DNA of 64,000 nucleotides from Flavobacterium nackdongense (GCF_004355225.1 NZ_CP037933.1:1488001-1552000), one strand, 5' to 3'; shown: positions 41,948 to 51,052, counted from the stretch's first letter. The notes: generated from the sequence alone by a model not told the origin. Program-made: numbers and translations.

Positions 41948-42991
41948 TTATTCGTCGTCCTCGCTCGAATGTGTTTTCGAATAGCCTCTCCATTTCTCCA
42001 AGCAATCCTGAAAATCCTGTGGTAATTCCGTGTCAAAACGCATATATTCCCCAGTATTTGGATGCATAAATCCAAGCGTTTTCGCGTGTAAAGCCTGACG
42101 TGGCAAAGCCTTGAAACAGTTTTCTATAAATTGTTTGTATTTGGTAAATGTGGTTCCTTTCAGAATCAAATCGCCACCATAGCGGGCATCATTAAAAAGC
42201 GGATGACCGATGTGCTTCATATGCACTCGAATTTGGTGCGTTCTTCCCGTTTCCAACTTACACGAAACCAAAGTCACATAACCAAAACGTTCCAACACTT
42301 TATAATGAGTCACGGCAGGTTTTCCGATTTCGGGATCGGCAAAAACCGCCATTTGCATACGGTCTTTTAGGTGTCGGGCAATGTTGCCTTCAATTGTTCC
42401 TTCCTCGGCAACGACATTGCCCCAGACTAAGGCAATATATTCTCTTTCGGTAGTTTTGGCTTCAAATTGTTTGGCGAGATGCGTCATCGCGGCTTCGGTT
42501 TTGGCAATCACCAACAGTCCCGAAGTGTCTTTGTCAATTCGGTGCACCAATCCTGGTCGTTCGCTGCTGTTCATTGGCAAATTTTCGAAATGAAACGCCA
42601 AAGCATTCACCAAAGTTCCCGTATAATTGCCGTGACCGGGATGTACTACAAAGTCGGGTGGTTTGTTTATAAGCAAAAGCGCATCGTCTTCATAGACAAT
42701 ATCAAGCGGAATATCTTCAGGATCTACTCGGTTTTCAAACGGTGGATGTGAGAGCATTATGCGAATTACATCAAAGGGTTTTACCTTATAATTCGATTTT
42801 ACAGGAATATCATTGACATAAATATCACCATTTGTGGCCGCATTCTGGATTTTATTTCGAGTCGCATTCGGAATCATATTCATCAGATACTTGTCGATTC
42901 TCAAGAGCAATTGTCCTTTGGGAACGTCAAATCGATAATGTTCGAATAATTCGTCTTCTAAATCTTCGGTAGGTTCACTATTACTGTTCAT
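41948..42991 (-). CDS. RluD-family rRNA pseudouridine synthase
   Basis: 347 residues from the ATG at 42991; a longer frame would run further into the PASTA gene. N-terminal S4-like domain (LLRIDKYLMNMIPNATRNKI, residues about 25-90), catalytic Asp in GLVHRIDKDTSGLLVIAKT, and ETGRTHQIRVHMKHIGHPLFND. RluD makes pseudouridines in helix 69 of 23S rRNA. It overlaps the end of the PASTA gene by 11 bases. Confidence 0.9.
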   Translation of the reverse strand: MNSNSEPTEDLEDELFEHYRFDVPKGQLLLRIDKYLMNMIPNATRNKIQNAATNGDIYVNDIPVKSNYKVKPFDVIRIMLSHPPFENRVDPEDIPLDIVYEDDALLLINKPPDFVVHPGHGNYTGTLVNALAFHFENLPMNSSERPGLVHRIDKDTSGLLVIAKTEAAMTHLAKQFEAKTTEREYIALVWGNVVAEEGTIEGNIARHLKDRMQMAVFADPEIGKPAVTHYKVLERFGYVTLVSCKLETGRTHQIRVHMKHIGHPLFNDARYGGDLILKGTTFTKYKQFIENCFKALPRQALHAKTLGFMHPNTGEYMRFDTELPQDFQDCLEKWRGYSKTHSSEDDE

Positions 42992-43595
42992 TTGCTGGCA
43001 TTTCCTCAATTGGTGTGGTGGTTGTGTCCACTTCTTCAACATAACTCTCCTTACCATCTCCTAGCACCAAATCGATTTTGGAGGCTTTCAAAACGCGGTC
43101 ACCCACTTTGAGGTTTCTGCCTTTGAAACGCATTTCAAGCACCATATCTTTGCCAAGATTTGGAATATAAGTAATCGTGCCTTCTTCCAGTCCCAAAGCT
43201 TTGAGTGTTGGAACCGCTTCACGATAGGTTTTGTCAATCAAATCTGGAATTTTTACTGATGAAAATCCCGAAGCATTAATCTTGATGTATACTTTTCTAC
43301 CCTCTTTCACTTTCGCACCCGGCAACGGATCTTGCTCTACTACGCTATATTTTGGATAATCACTATTGAAATCTACGCTGTCCAAAAGCACATAATCCAA
43401 GTCCAACTCGTCTAGTTTGTCTTCTACTTGTTCCTCGGTCAATTTGGCCAAATTCGGAACGGTAATTTCGTGCCCGTGATCGGTGGTAAAAGTCAACCAA
43501 TGCATAAACAAATAGGTCAAAAAAGCAAGAATCAAAAGTGCGGCTACTAGTTGTCCGAAAAACACACGACTACTAAGATATTTTCCTAAACTCAT
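42981..43595 (-). CDS. PASTA domain membrane protein
   Basis: 204 residues from the ATG at 43595 (an upstream alternative adds 7). One membrane helix (GQLVAALLILAFLTYLFMHW), then two to three PASTA repeats (ITVPNLAKLTEEQVEDKL; VKIPDLIDKTYREAVPTL) and an acidic tail. PASTA domains bind peptidoglycan. There is no kinase domain, as is usual for Bacteroidota stand-alone forms. It is divergent from ddl. Confidence 0.85.
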   Translation of the reverse strand: MSLGKYLSSRVFFGQLVAALLILAFLTYLFMHWLTFTTDHGHEITVPNLAKLTEEQVEDKLDELDLDYVLLDSVDFNSDYPKYSVVEQDPLPGAKVKEGRKVYIKINASGFSSVKIPDLIDKTYREAVPTLKALGLEEGTITYIPNLGKDMVLEMRFKGRNLKVGDRVLKASKIDLVLGDGKESYVEEVDTTTTPIEEMPANEQ

Positions 43596-43665
43596 AAATA
43601 TATTTTTATAAGTCACAAAGATAAAGCTATTTCGTTTGAAAAAAAATTCTAATTTTGTTTAGAAA

Positions 43666-43704
43666 ATGTTTAATCGATTAATCGGTTAAACGATTAACCG
43701 ATTA
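43666..43704. repeat. 7-bp-period spacer upstream of ddl
   Basis: GTTTAAT, CGATTAA, TCGGTTA, AACGATT, AACCGAT, TAAAC: heptads with a roughly mirrored second half, ending just before the ddl start. It could affect translation or form a hairpin. Confidence 0.6.
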
Positions 43705-43714
43705 AACTTTAAAA

Positions 43715-44689
43715 ATGAAAAACATTGCCATCATAATGGGCGGATATTCAAGCGAATACAAAATATCCTTAATCAGCGGTAACGTTGTGTATCAATTTCT
43801 TGACAAAACCAAATACAACGGATTTCGAATCCATATTTTCAAAGAAAAATGGGTCTATGTCGATGACAATGAAGCCGAATTTCCAATAGACAAAAACGAT
43901 TTTTCAACCACCGTAAACGGCACAAAAATCACTTTCGACTGTGTTTTCAACGCCATACACGGAACCCCCGGCGAAGATGGCTTAATGCAAGCTTATTTCG
44001 AATTGATAGGAATGCCACAATCTTCCTGCGATTATTACCAAGCCGCGCTAACGTTTAACAAACGCGATATGCTTTCGGTATTGAAACCTTATGGAATCAA
44101 AACGGCGACCTCATACTACATCAACAAAGGCGACCATATCGATACTGCCGAAATTGTAAAAAAAGTAGGTTTACCTTGTTTTGTCAAACCCAACAAATCG
44201 GGTTCCAGTTTTGGAATTTCAAAAGTAAAAACCGAAGCCGAATTACCAATCGCTATAGAAGTGGCTTATCAAGAAGACAACGAAATTATCATCGAAAGTT
44301 TCCTTGACGGAACTGAAGTTTCGGTTGGAGTAATCAATTACCAAGGAAAAGTAACTGTTTTGCCTATCACCGAAATAGTTTCGGAGAATGATTTCTTCGA
44401 TTACGAAGCCAAATACCAAGGAAAATCACAGGAAATCACTCCGGCTAGAATCTCCGAAGAAATGACTCAAAAAGTGAGCGAAGCTGCCCAACGTGCCTAC
44501 GAAGTGTTGAAAATGAAAGGTTTCTCTAGAAGCGAATTCATCTTTGTGGATGGCGAACCTCATATGCTCGAAATGAACACTATTCCCGGATTAACTACCG
44601 AAAGTTTGATTCCGCAACAAGCCAAAGCTGCTGGAATTACGCTGACCGATTTGTTTAGTAATGCTATTGAATTGGCTTTAGAAAAATAA
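43715..44689 (+). CDS. ddl: D-alanine--D-alanine ligase
   Basis: 324 residues, ATP-grasp. It makes D-Ala-D-Ala for peptidoglycan. Motifs: MGGYSSEYKISLISG at the start, NAIHGTPGEDGLMQ, the ATP loop KPNKSGSSFGISKVK, and metal/ATP site EPHMLEMNTIPGLT. Full length. Confidence 0.95.
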   Translation: MKNIAIIMGGYSSEYKISLISGNVVYQFLDKTKYNGFRIHIFKEKWVYVDDNEAEFPIDKNDFSTTVNGTKITFDCVFNAIHGTPGEDGLMQAYFELIGMPQSSCDYYQAALTFNKRDMLSVLKPYGIKTATSYYINKGDHIDTAEIVKKVGLPCFVKPNKSGSSFGISKVKTEAELPIAIEVAYQEDNEIIIESFLDGTEVSVGVINYQGKVTVLPITEIVSENDFFDYEAKYQGKSQEITPARISEEMTQKVSEAAQRAYEVLKMKGFSRSEFIFVDGEPHMLEMNTIPGLTTESLIPQQAKAAGITLTDLFSNAIELALEK

Positions 44690-44700
44690 GTTATAATTTT

Positions 44701-45312
44701 ATGATAGTTATAGTTGGAACTCGGGATTCAAATGTTAAAAATGGAAAACTTATAAATGAGAAATGTCCAAAATGTGAAACAAAAAATGCTTTACATTTTA
44801 GTATTTATAAAAGATATACTCATCTAACTTTAATCCCTTTATTTCCAGTTGGAAAATATGTTAATATTAAGTGTAATAATTGTAACGAATCCTTTGAATA
44901 TGAAGATTTATCTGAAAACATTCAAAATCAACTAAAAGATCAAAAACTAAAAAGTTCAATTTGGATGTTTACAGGTTCATTTATTTTAGCTTTGTTTATC
45001 ATTTTTACAATAAATAAATACATTCAAAAAAATGATGAAACTAGCGTTTTAATAAAAAATCCGATTATAGGCGACGTATATAATTTAAAATTTTCAAATG
45101 GCTATTATTCCTCTATGAGGATAGACAAGGTAACAAACGACAGTGTTTATACCACTCATAATAATTTTAACGCCTATTTGCCATACGAAATCGATGATAT
45201 CGACAAGCCTGAAAACTATTCTAATAGAAAAGTACATTATTCTAAGAAAGACATAATAAAACTTTATCAGGAGGATGAAATTATAGAAATTAAAAGAAGA
45301 ATAAAAAAATAG
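44701..45312 (+). CDS. Zinc-ribbon membrane protein, unknown
   Basis: 203 residues. An N-terminal zinc ribbon (KCPKCETK and KCNNCNES), one membrane helix (MFTGSFILALFIIFTIN) and a Lys/Asp-rich C-terminal domain. Not recognised as a family with known function. It starts 11 bases after ddl and is AT-richer than it, so it may be an accessory insertion. Confidence 0.65.
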   Translation: MIVIVGTRDSNVKNGKLINEKCPKCETKNALHFSIYKRYTHLTLIPLFPVGKYVNIKCNNCNESFEYEDLSENIQNQLKDQKLKSSIWMFTGSFILALFIIFTINKYIQKNDETSVLIKNPIIGDVYNLKFSNGYYSSMRIDKVTNDSVYTTHNNFNAYLPYEIDDIDKPENYSNRKVHYSKKDIIKLYQEDEIIEIKRRIKK

Positions 45313-45339
45313 TTTCGTTCTTTTTCAATATAAATTAAT

Positions 45340-45582
45340 ATGATAGATTACAAACAATATATAACTTTAAATTCCGATAGACGTTTTGGCAAGCCAATTA
45401 TAATCAGAACTAGAATTACTGTTTTTGACGTTTTAAATTGGCTAGCAAATGGAATGACCATAAATGAAATTATTGAAGATTTCCCCGAGCTTAACGAAAC
45501 CCAAATCAAGGCTTGTCTTTTTTACGCAGCAGATAATAAACTAAACATAATATTCAAATTGAATCGTGAAATTAACAGCTAA
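45340..45582 (+). CDS. DUF433 domain protein, orphan antitoxin-like
   Basis: 80 residues of the DUF433 family, with FGKPIIIRTRITVFDVLNWL and an HTH-like MTINEIIEDFPELNETQIKA. DUF433 proteins are commonly antitoxins paired with PIN-like DUF5615 toxins. No such toxin is next to it; its neighbours are a zinc-ribbon protein and a TMEM175-like channel. Confidence 0.8.
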   Translation: MIDYKQYITLNSDRRFGKPIIIRTRITVFDVLNWLANGMTINEIIEDFPELNETQIKACLFYAADNKLNIIFKLNREINS

Positions 45583-45597
45583 CTAAATAGATAAACT

Positions 45598-46176
45598 ATG
45601 ACCAAAAACAGACTCGAAGCCTTTAGCGATGGAGTATTAGCCATTATCATTACCATAATGATTTTGGAAATAAAAGTACCCGAAGACCATAGTTTCGAAT
45701 CATTGAAACCGCTTATTCCTGTTTTTTTGAGTTATGTTTTGAGCTTTGTTTATATTGGAATTTATTGGAACAACCATCATCATATGCTGCAAGCAGTTAA
45801 AAAAGTTAACGGCTCTATTTTGTGGCATAATCTGTTTTTACTTTTTTGGTTGTCCTTGATTCCCTTTGGCACGAGTTGGATTGGTTCACAATTATTTGCA
45901 TCAGTCCCAATGAGCATATATGGATTTATCTTGCTAATGTGCGCTGTTTCCTATTTTTCTCTACAAAATAAAATTATAAAACTCGAAGGTAAAGATTCGA
46001 CCTTATACAAAGCCGTTGAAAAAGATAAAAAGGGAAAAATATCTTTAGCTTGTTATATTGCTGCAGTTCCATTGGCGTTTGTTTCGCCTTGGATATCTGG
46101 ATTGTTATACATCGCAGTGGCTCTGATTTGGATTATTCCAGATAAAAGAATCGAAAATCAAATAAATAAACTTTAA
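45598..46176 (+). CDS. TMEM175-like (DUF1211) membrane protein
   Basis: 192 residues. The signature FSDGVLAIIITIMILEIKVP and several further helices match DUF1211/TMEM175, known in some members as potassium channels. It ends 1 base before coaD. Confidence 0.85.
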   Translation: MTKNRLEAFSDGVLAIIITIMILEIKVPEDHSFESLKPLIPVFLSYVLSFVYIGIYWNNHHHMLQAVKKVNGSILWHNLFLLFWLSLIPFGTSWIGSQLFASVPMSIYGFILLMCAVSYFSLQNKIIKLEGKDSTLYKAVEKDKKGKISLACYIAAVPLAFVSPWISGLLYIAVALIWIIPDKRIENQINKL

Positions 46177-46177
46177 A

Positions 46178-46636
46178 ATGAGAAAAGCTATTTTTCCTGG
46201 ATCGTTTGACCCCATTACTCTAGGTCACGAAGATATTATTAGAAGGGGGATTCCCTTGTTTGACGAAATTGTCATTGCCATTGGTGTCAACGCCGAGAAA
46301 AAATATATGTTTTCGCTTGAAGAGCGGCAACGTTTTATCGAAGAAACTTTCAAAGATGAACCCAAAGTCAAAGTCATCGTGTATGAAGGTTTGACTATTG
46401 AACTTTGTCATAAAATTAAAGCCAATTTTATCCTCAGAGGCTTACGAAATCCAGCCGATTTCGAGTTCGAAAAAGCCATCGCCCACACCAACCGGCGATT
46501 GTCAAAAATCGAAACAGTCTTTTTATTAACCGCTGCAAAAACCTCATTTATTAGTTCCAGCATTGTTAGAGACGTCATTCGACACAACGGAGAATATGAA
46601 ATATTGGTTCCTGATGCGGTAAGAGTAAAAAAATAG
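46178..46636 (+). CDS. coaD: Phosphopantetheine adenylyltransferase
   Basis: 152 residues. Penultimate step of coenzyme A synthesis. HxGH-type nucleotidyl motif: FPGSFDPITLGHEDII. Also GLRNPADFEFE and FISSSIVRDVIRHNGE. Full length, directly after the DUF1211 gene. Confidence 0.95.
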   Translation: MRKAIFPGSFDPITLGHEDIIRRGIPLFDEIVIAIGVNAEKKYMFSLEERQRFIEETFKDEPKVKVIVYEGLTIELCHKIKANFILRGLRNPADFEFEKAIAHTNRRLSKIETVFLLTAAKTSFISSSIVRDVIRHNGEYEILVPDAVRVKK

Positions 46637-46669
46637 CGATGCGTCACGGCATTCGCATTTAAGATTTAT

Positions 46670-46799
46670 TGACACGAATTTCACGAATTAGCACAAATTT
46701 TAAATATTTCAAAATTTAATTTTACGAATTTTCTGATTTTTTTGTATTTGTGAAATTTAAAAATACTGTTATTTCGTGTAAATTTGTGAAATTCGTGTC
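46670..46799. repeat. Long inverted repeat, dispersed family
   Basis: GACACGAATTTCACGAATT at 46670 is mirrored at 46781-46799 (18 of 19). The arms are separated by about 90 AT-rich bases. Related to 39351-39410. The remainder of the 260-base gap after coaD shows no gene. Confidence 0.75.
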
Positions 46800-46896
46800 T
46801 GCCTTTTTTTTAAAAGAGAATACACTGTTACATTTCCTCAAATTTGTAAAAAGCTTCAATTAACACTACTTTCGCAAAAAATTTGACAAAATAGAA

Positions 46897-47469
46897 ATGG
46901 AAAGAACATTAAATAAACGCAGCGGTTCTCAATGTGAACTATGCGCAGCCACAGAAAACTTAAAAGTATACCAGGTTTTGCCAACCAAAAAAGGAGGCGC
47001 AGACGAAAGTATTTTGGCTTGCAGTACTTGTATCGACCAAATAGAAAATCCAGCAAATGTAGATTTGAACCACTGGAGATGCTTAAACGACAGTATGTGG
47101 AGCGAACACGCAGCGGTTAAGGTTGTGGCTTGGAGAATGTTGAGCAGAATGCGCGCAGCAGGTTGGCCGCAAGAATTATTAGATATGATGTATCTTGACG
47201 AAGACACTTTAGCTTGGGCGCAAGCCACAGGCGAAGGCGAAGACGACGAAAACAAAGTAATTCACCGCGACAGCAACGGAGTAATTCTTACCACTGGAGA
47301 CTCTGTAGTTTTGATTAAAGATTTGAAAGTAAAAGGCTCGAGTATGGTGGCAAAACAAGGAACTGCGGTCAGAAATATTAGACTAGACCACGAAAATGCC
47401 GAATATATTGAAGGTCGTGTTGATGGTCAAACGATTGTGATTATAACGCAATATGTGAAGAAAATTTAG
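46897..47469 (+). CDS. PhnA-like alkylphosphonate utilisation protein
   Basis: 190 residues. An N-terminal zinc ribbon (CELCAATENLKVYQV and LACSTC) and a C-terminal PhnA domain (VIHRDSNGVILTTGDSVVL, LKVKGSSMVAKQGT). Some PhnA relatives are phosphonoacetate hydrolases, but this small type has no established activity. No phosphonate genes are nearby. Confidence 0.85.
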   Translation: MERTLNKRSGSQCELCAATENLKVYQVLPTKKGGADESILACSTCIDQIENPANVDLNHWRCLNDSMWSEHAAVKVVAWRMLSRMRAAGWPQELLDMMYLDEDTLAWAQATGEGEDDENKVIHRDSNGVILTTGDSVVLIKDLKVKGSSMVAKQGTAVRNIRLDHENAEYIEGRVDGQTIVIITQYVKKI

Positions 47470-47524
47470 TATTCAGTGAGCAATTAGAAGTGCTGAGTAA
47501 TTAGGAAACAGTATTCAGCAGTTA
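47469..47524. repeat. 7-bp-period spacer
   Basis: Eight heptads (GTATTCA, GTGAGCA, ATTAGAA, GTGCTGA, GTAATTA, GGAAACA, GTATTCA, GCAGTTA) begin in the stop codon region of the PhnA gene. The rest of the spacer to 47703 shows no gene. Confidence 0.65.
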
Positions 47525-47703
47525 GGCAAAAAAAATGATTAATAATCGTATAGCTAAAAAAGTCGTTACTTCCTAAAACAACACTGTTCTGATTTTAAAA
47601 CAGCTACTTTTCAATATCCAAATCCAAAATATTCTGGATGACAATAACTTCGACCCGTTTCTAAACAAACAGAAATTAGTTCCTGAAATGGGCTACTTAA
47701 ATT

Positions 47704-48000
47704 TTACCTCAAAACCACTTCTTTCACCACATCACGACGCAATTCCTCGTTAATCATAGCCACAATTTTCGATTTTCCGTGCGTTAATTCCTCCCTCAAA
47801 ACAGCCGATGAAAGTTCTACATACAGTGTACTGCCTTTTAAAACCACATTTTTAGTATAATAATTCACGCCATTCCCCATCAGATTTTTCCATGCCTCCC
47901 TCACGTCGATCTGATCCATTCCGGGTTGCAATTTGTTGACTTGTATAATCTGTTTCAAAACATCACCAACAGTGCTTTGATTATTTAGTCTTTTTGCCAT
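47704..48000 (-). CDS. DUF721 (DciA-like) protein
   Basis: 98 residues of the DUF721 family, with GDVLKQIIQVNKLQPGM and SAVLREELTHGKSKIVAMIN. DciA relatives load the replicative helicase in bacteria lacking DnaC, and this may be the local equivalent. It overlaps the upstream lipoprotein gene by 20 bases. Confidence 0.75.
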   Translation of the reverse strand: MAKRLNNQSTVGDVLKQIIQVNKLQPGMDQIDVREAWKNLMGNGVNYYTKNVVLKGSTLYVELSSAVLREELTHGKSKIVAMINEELRRDVVKEVVLR

Positions 48001-48424
48001 CGCCTAGAATATTTATCGGGGTTGCTTTTTTGTAATGGTATTCTTTGTCCTCTGTATTTTTGAATACTAATTTTTCCTCCGAAACTGCAATCAATTCTTC
48101 CGACCATTTAGCATAGGGCGTGTTATAATCAAAGAATACCTTATCATTTGCGAATCGAATTTTTAGGTTCTCCTGAGTATCGTTTACCACAAAAGTACCG
48201 TCCAATTGTGGCATCACTTTTTTTCTAAAACCGTTATTATTGGCGTCAATTTCAAAATAATCATAACTTTCGTTGACCGTGTAATTTTTGTCTTCACCTT
48301 CCTCAAAAACCACTTTCTCTATTTCCCAATAGCCATTGATTTTGGAAATAGCGGAAGGATTTATCTTTTGCTGGCAAGAAACAAATAGTAATGAGAGGAA
48401 TAAAATGCAAACGGTATTTTTCAT
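47981..48424 (-). CDS. Lipocalin-like lipoprotein
   Basis: 147 residues from the ATG at 48424, which gives a lipoprotein signal (MKNTVCILFLSLLFVSC). A longer frame is possible but would hide the signal. It contains INGYWEIEKVVFEEG and alternating strands, as in small lipocalin-like lipoproteins. Function unknown. Confidence 0.75.
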   Translation of the reverse strand: MKNTVCILFLSLLFVSCQQKINPSAISKINGYWEIEKVVFEEGEDKNYTVNESYDYFEIDANNNGFRKKVMPQLDGTFVVNDTQENLKIRFANDKVFFDYNTPYAKWSEELIAVSEEKLVFKNTEDKEYHYKKATPINILGDGKKTK

Positions 48425-48430
48425 AATTAT

Positions 48431-48520
48431 TAGGAGCTTCTTCCCGCTGTACACTGTATCTTTTTATTTTTTTAAAGAAAAAAAATAAAAAGGATGCCGC
48501 TTCCATCGGGGCTAGGATAT
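48431..48520 (-). repeat. Dispersed element (TAGCCC...GTACAGC type), copy 1
   Basis: On the minus strand it reads from TAGCCCCGATGGAAGCGG through T-rich and A-rich blocks to GTACAGCGGGAAGAAGCTCC. A second copy lies at 53155-53301 in the other orientation. The spacing and mirrored A/T tracts suggest a structured RNA or mobile repeat. Confidence 0.5.
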
Positions 48521-48644
48521 TAGAAATAAAATATTTTTTTCTTTACGACAAAGTTAGTCTTAAAAAATTCAACGCAAACAAAATTTAAAAAAACTCATTA
48601 AACTTTTTTTGATATTTTTGGTCTTACATCCAAACTTTCGAACT

Positions 48645-49709
48645 ATGTATAAACTATTTTACTTTTTACTAATCGTTGTACTATGTACTTCCTGCAGTTC
48701 TGAAAACCCAGAACAAACCCCTACACCAAGCGAAACCATGTATTTCCCACCAGTGACAGGTGATGTTTGGGAAACTAAATCTATAGCCGACTTAGGTTGG
48801 AAACAAACTGCCGTTCAACCACTTTTAGATTATTTAGCACTCAAAAACTCCAAAGGTTTTATCATATTGGTGAATGGCAGAATCGTTATGGAAAATTATT
48901 TCAACGGGCATTCGGCTGCAACTCCTTGGTATTGGGCTAGTGCAGGCAAAACTTTAACGGCAACAATGACAGGAATCGCCCAACAGGAAAGCTTGCTCAA
49001 CATCAACAATAAAGTTTCTGATTACATCGGAACCGGTTGGACAAGTATACCATTGGCAAAAGAAAACTTGATTACCAATAAACATTTGCTCACAATGACT
49101 TCAGGTCTTGATGACACCACTGATGATGTAACTCCTGCAAAACTGATTTACAAAGCCGATGCAGGAACACGATGGGCATATCACAATGTATATGTAAAAT
49201 TGCAAGATGTCATTGCCAAAGCCAGCGGACAAACTTGGTCCAACTATTTCAATAGCAAATTGAGAGATAAACTAGGAATGACGGGCGCTTGGATACAAGA
49301 TGGCAACAATAGCGTCTATTGGAGCACAACCCGAAGTATGGCTCGCTTTGGTTTATTAATGCTCAACAAAGGGAAATGGGAAAACACAACCATTCTCAAC
49401 GAAACCTTTTTTAACGAAGCCACGAACACCTCTCAAAACATCAATTTAGGTTATGGTTATTTGTGGTGGCTAAATGGAAAAGAAAGTTATCATTTGCCTC
49501 AGTCTCAACTACAATTTAAAGGAAGTTTAATTCCAACTGGGTCCAATGACATGTTTATGGCTTTAGGGAAAAATGATCAAAAAATCTACGTAATTCCAAG
49601 CAAAAAAATGGTAGTCATCAGGATGGGAGAGGCTGCCGATTCAGTAAATCTAGCCTTATCTGATTTTGATGATGTACTTTGGCAAAAAATAAATGCTTTA
49701 TACCAATAA
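48645..49709 (+). CDS. Serine hydrolase, beta-lactamase family (class C type), lipoprotein
   Basis: 354 residues from the ATG at 48645 (lipoprotein signal MYKLFYFLLIVVLCTSC). The nucleophile SxxK is SAGK in WYWASAGKTLTATM and the YxN is YHN in RWAYHNVYVKL. A C-terminal motif near SLIPTGSNDMF takes the KTG position loosely. Such proteins are esterases or peptidases of D-amino-acid peptides as often as beta-lactamases. Confidence 0.88.
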   Translation: MYKLFYFLLIVVLCTSCSSENPEQTPTPSETMYFPPVTGDVWETKSIADLGWKQTAVQPLLDYLALKNSKGFIILVNGRIVMENYFNGHSAATPWYWASAGKTLTATMTGIAQQESLLNINNKVSDYIGTGWTSIPLAKENLITNKHLLTMTSGLDDTTDDVTPAKLIYKADAGTRWAYHNVYVKLQDVIAKASGQTWSNYFNSKLRDKLGMTGAWIQDGNNSVYWSTTRSMARFGLLMLNKGKWENTTILNETFFNEATNTSQNINLGYGYLWWLNGKESYHLPQSQLQFKGSLIPTGSNDMFMALGKNDQKIYVIPSKKMVVIRMGEAADSVNLALSDFDDVLWQKINALYQ

Positions 49710-49712
49710 GTA

Positions 49713-49883
49713 TTATTTGCTTTTCATCCCTTTAAAAAAACCAAGAATAAAAAAAACAGCCCCTAATAGTAAACAAATATAATAAAGAGGTATGTTTTTG
49801 TCTCGCACAACATTAGATAATACAAATGCTATAATACTTGCAAAGTAGAAATAAATCGGTTTGATGTTCTCATAAAAACTCAC
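49713..49883 (-). CDS. Small membrane protein after ftsY (GTG start)
   Basis: 56 residues starting at a GTG. Two membrane helices (IYFYFASIIAFVLSNVV and LYYICLLLGAVFFILGFF) with a short charged loop. It begins 7 bases after the ftsY stop, in the same direction. No ATG in frame. It resembles small membrane proteins at this position in related genomes, from memory only. Confidence 0.5.
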   Translation of the reverse strand: MSFYENIKPIYFYFASIIAFVLSNVVRDKNIPLYYICLLLGAVFFILGFFKGMKSK

Positions 49884-49890
49884 TAGACTT

Positions 49891-50844
49891 CTATTTAAAA
49901 AAACTATCTACAAATTCATATTTATTGAAGACTTGTAAATCCTCAATTCCTTCGCCAACTCCAATGTATTTAACAGGGATCTGAAATTGGTCTGAAATCC
50001 CTATAACCACTCCACCTTTGGCAGTACCGTCCAGTTTTGTGACAGCAAGTGAAGTCACTTCGGTGGCAGCTGTAAATTGTTTGGCCTGTTCGAAAGCATT
50101 TTGACCTGTCGAGCCGTCAATAACTAACAAAACATCGTGTGGTGCATCGCCAACTACTTTTTGCATTACTCGTTTTACTTTGGTCAACTCGTTCATCAAA
50201 TTGATTTTATTATGCAAACGACCCGCTGTATCAATAATAACAATATCTGCATTTTGAGCAACAGCCGATTGCAAAGTATCAAAAGCTACTGAAGCGGGAT
50301 CACTTCCCATATCTTGTCTTACAATAGGAACGCCCACTCTGTCTGCCCAAATTTGTAGTTGATCGATGGCTGCGGCACGAAACGTATCGGCTGCGCCAAG
50401 CACTACTTTATGTCCTGCTTTTTTAAATTGATAAGCTAATTTCCCAATAGTTGTCGTTTTTCCAACACCGTTTACACCAACAACCATCAAAACATAAGGT
50501 TTGGCTTTGATTGGAATTACAAATTCAGTTGCTTCTCCTGAATTAGTTTCAGAAAGCAAACCTGCAATTTCCTCACGTAAAATTTGGTTGAGTTCGTCTG
50601 TTCCAAGGAATTTATCTTCGGCAACTCGTTTTTCAATCCGGGTGATTATCTTTAGTGTAGTATTCACGCCCACATCAGAAGCAACCAAGACTTCCTCCAA
50701 GTTATCTAAAACCTCATCGTCAACTTTAGATTTACCTGCAACAGCTTTGGTTAACTTAGAAAAAAAAGATGTTTTTGTTTTCTCAAGACCTTTGTCGAGG
50801 GACTCCTTTTTTTCGGAAGAAAATATTTTTTTAAAAAAACTCAT
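49891..50844 (-). CDS. ftsY: Signal recognition particle receptor FtsY
   Basis: 317 residues. SRP GTPase that docks ribosome-SRP complexes at SecYEG. NG domain: P-loop GVNGVGKTTTIGKLAY, DTFRAAAIDQLQIW, DTAGRLHNKINLMNEL and TKLDGTAKGG. A short acidic/basic N-terminus replaces the long A domain. Confidence 0.96.
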   Translation of the reverse strand: MSFFKKIFSSEKKESLDKGLEKTKTSFFSKLTKAVAGKSKVDDEVLDNLEEVLVASDVGVNTTLKIITRIEKRVAEDKFLGTDELNQILREEIAGLLSETNSGEATEFVIPIKAKPYVLMVVGVNGVGKTTTIGKLAYQFKKAGHKVVLGAADTFRAAAIDQLQIWADRVGVPIVRQDMGSDPASVAFDTLQSAVAQNADIVIIDTAGRLHNKINLMNELTKVKRVMQKVVGDAPHDVLLVIDGSTGQNAFEQAKQFTAATEVTSLAVTKLDGTAKGGVVIGISDQFQIPVKYIGVGEGIEDLQVFNKYEFVDSFFK

Positions 50845-50855
50845 TATAGTAAAAA

Positions 50856-50890
50856 GTTAGAAGTTAGAAGTTAGAAGTTAGAAGTTAGAA
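50856..50890. repeat. Tandem heptanucleotide repeat (GTTAGAA)5
   Basis: Five exact copies of GTTAGAA directly upstream of ftsY. A perfect tandem at this position is prone to length change and could tune ftsY expression. Confidence 0.9.
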
Positions 50891-51000
50891 AACTCCACTT
50901 CCGCTTTTCATTTAGTACAAAATCTAAAAACGTTTTAAGTCCACAAAAAATTGGCGCAAAGGCTATACAACAGCAATCAATCGAGGCAAATATAGAAAAT

Positions 51001-51032
51001 AAAAAAGCTACTTCCGAATGAAAGTAGCTTTT
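51001..51032 (-). terminator. Terminator after the ribosomal-protein operon
   Basis: AAAAGCTACTT and AAGTAGCTTTT mirrored, with a T run on the minus strand past the DUF4295 gene. It separates rpmB-rpmG-DUF4295 from ftsY. Confidence 0.8.
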
Positions 51033-51052
51033 CTATATAATGCGATAGTTAA

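Noticed and set aside
50856..50890. CRISPR-like array
   Set aside because: The repeats are 7 bases in tandem with no spacers, and no cas genes are present.
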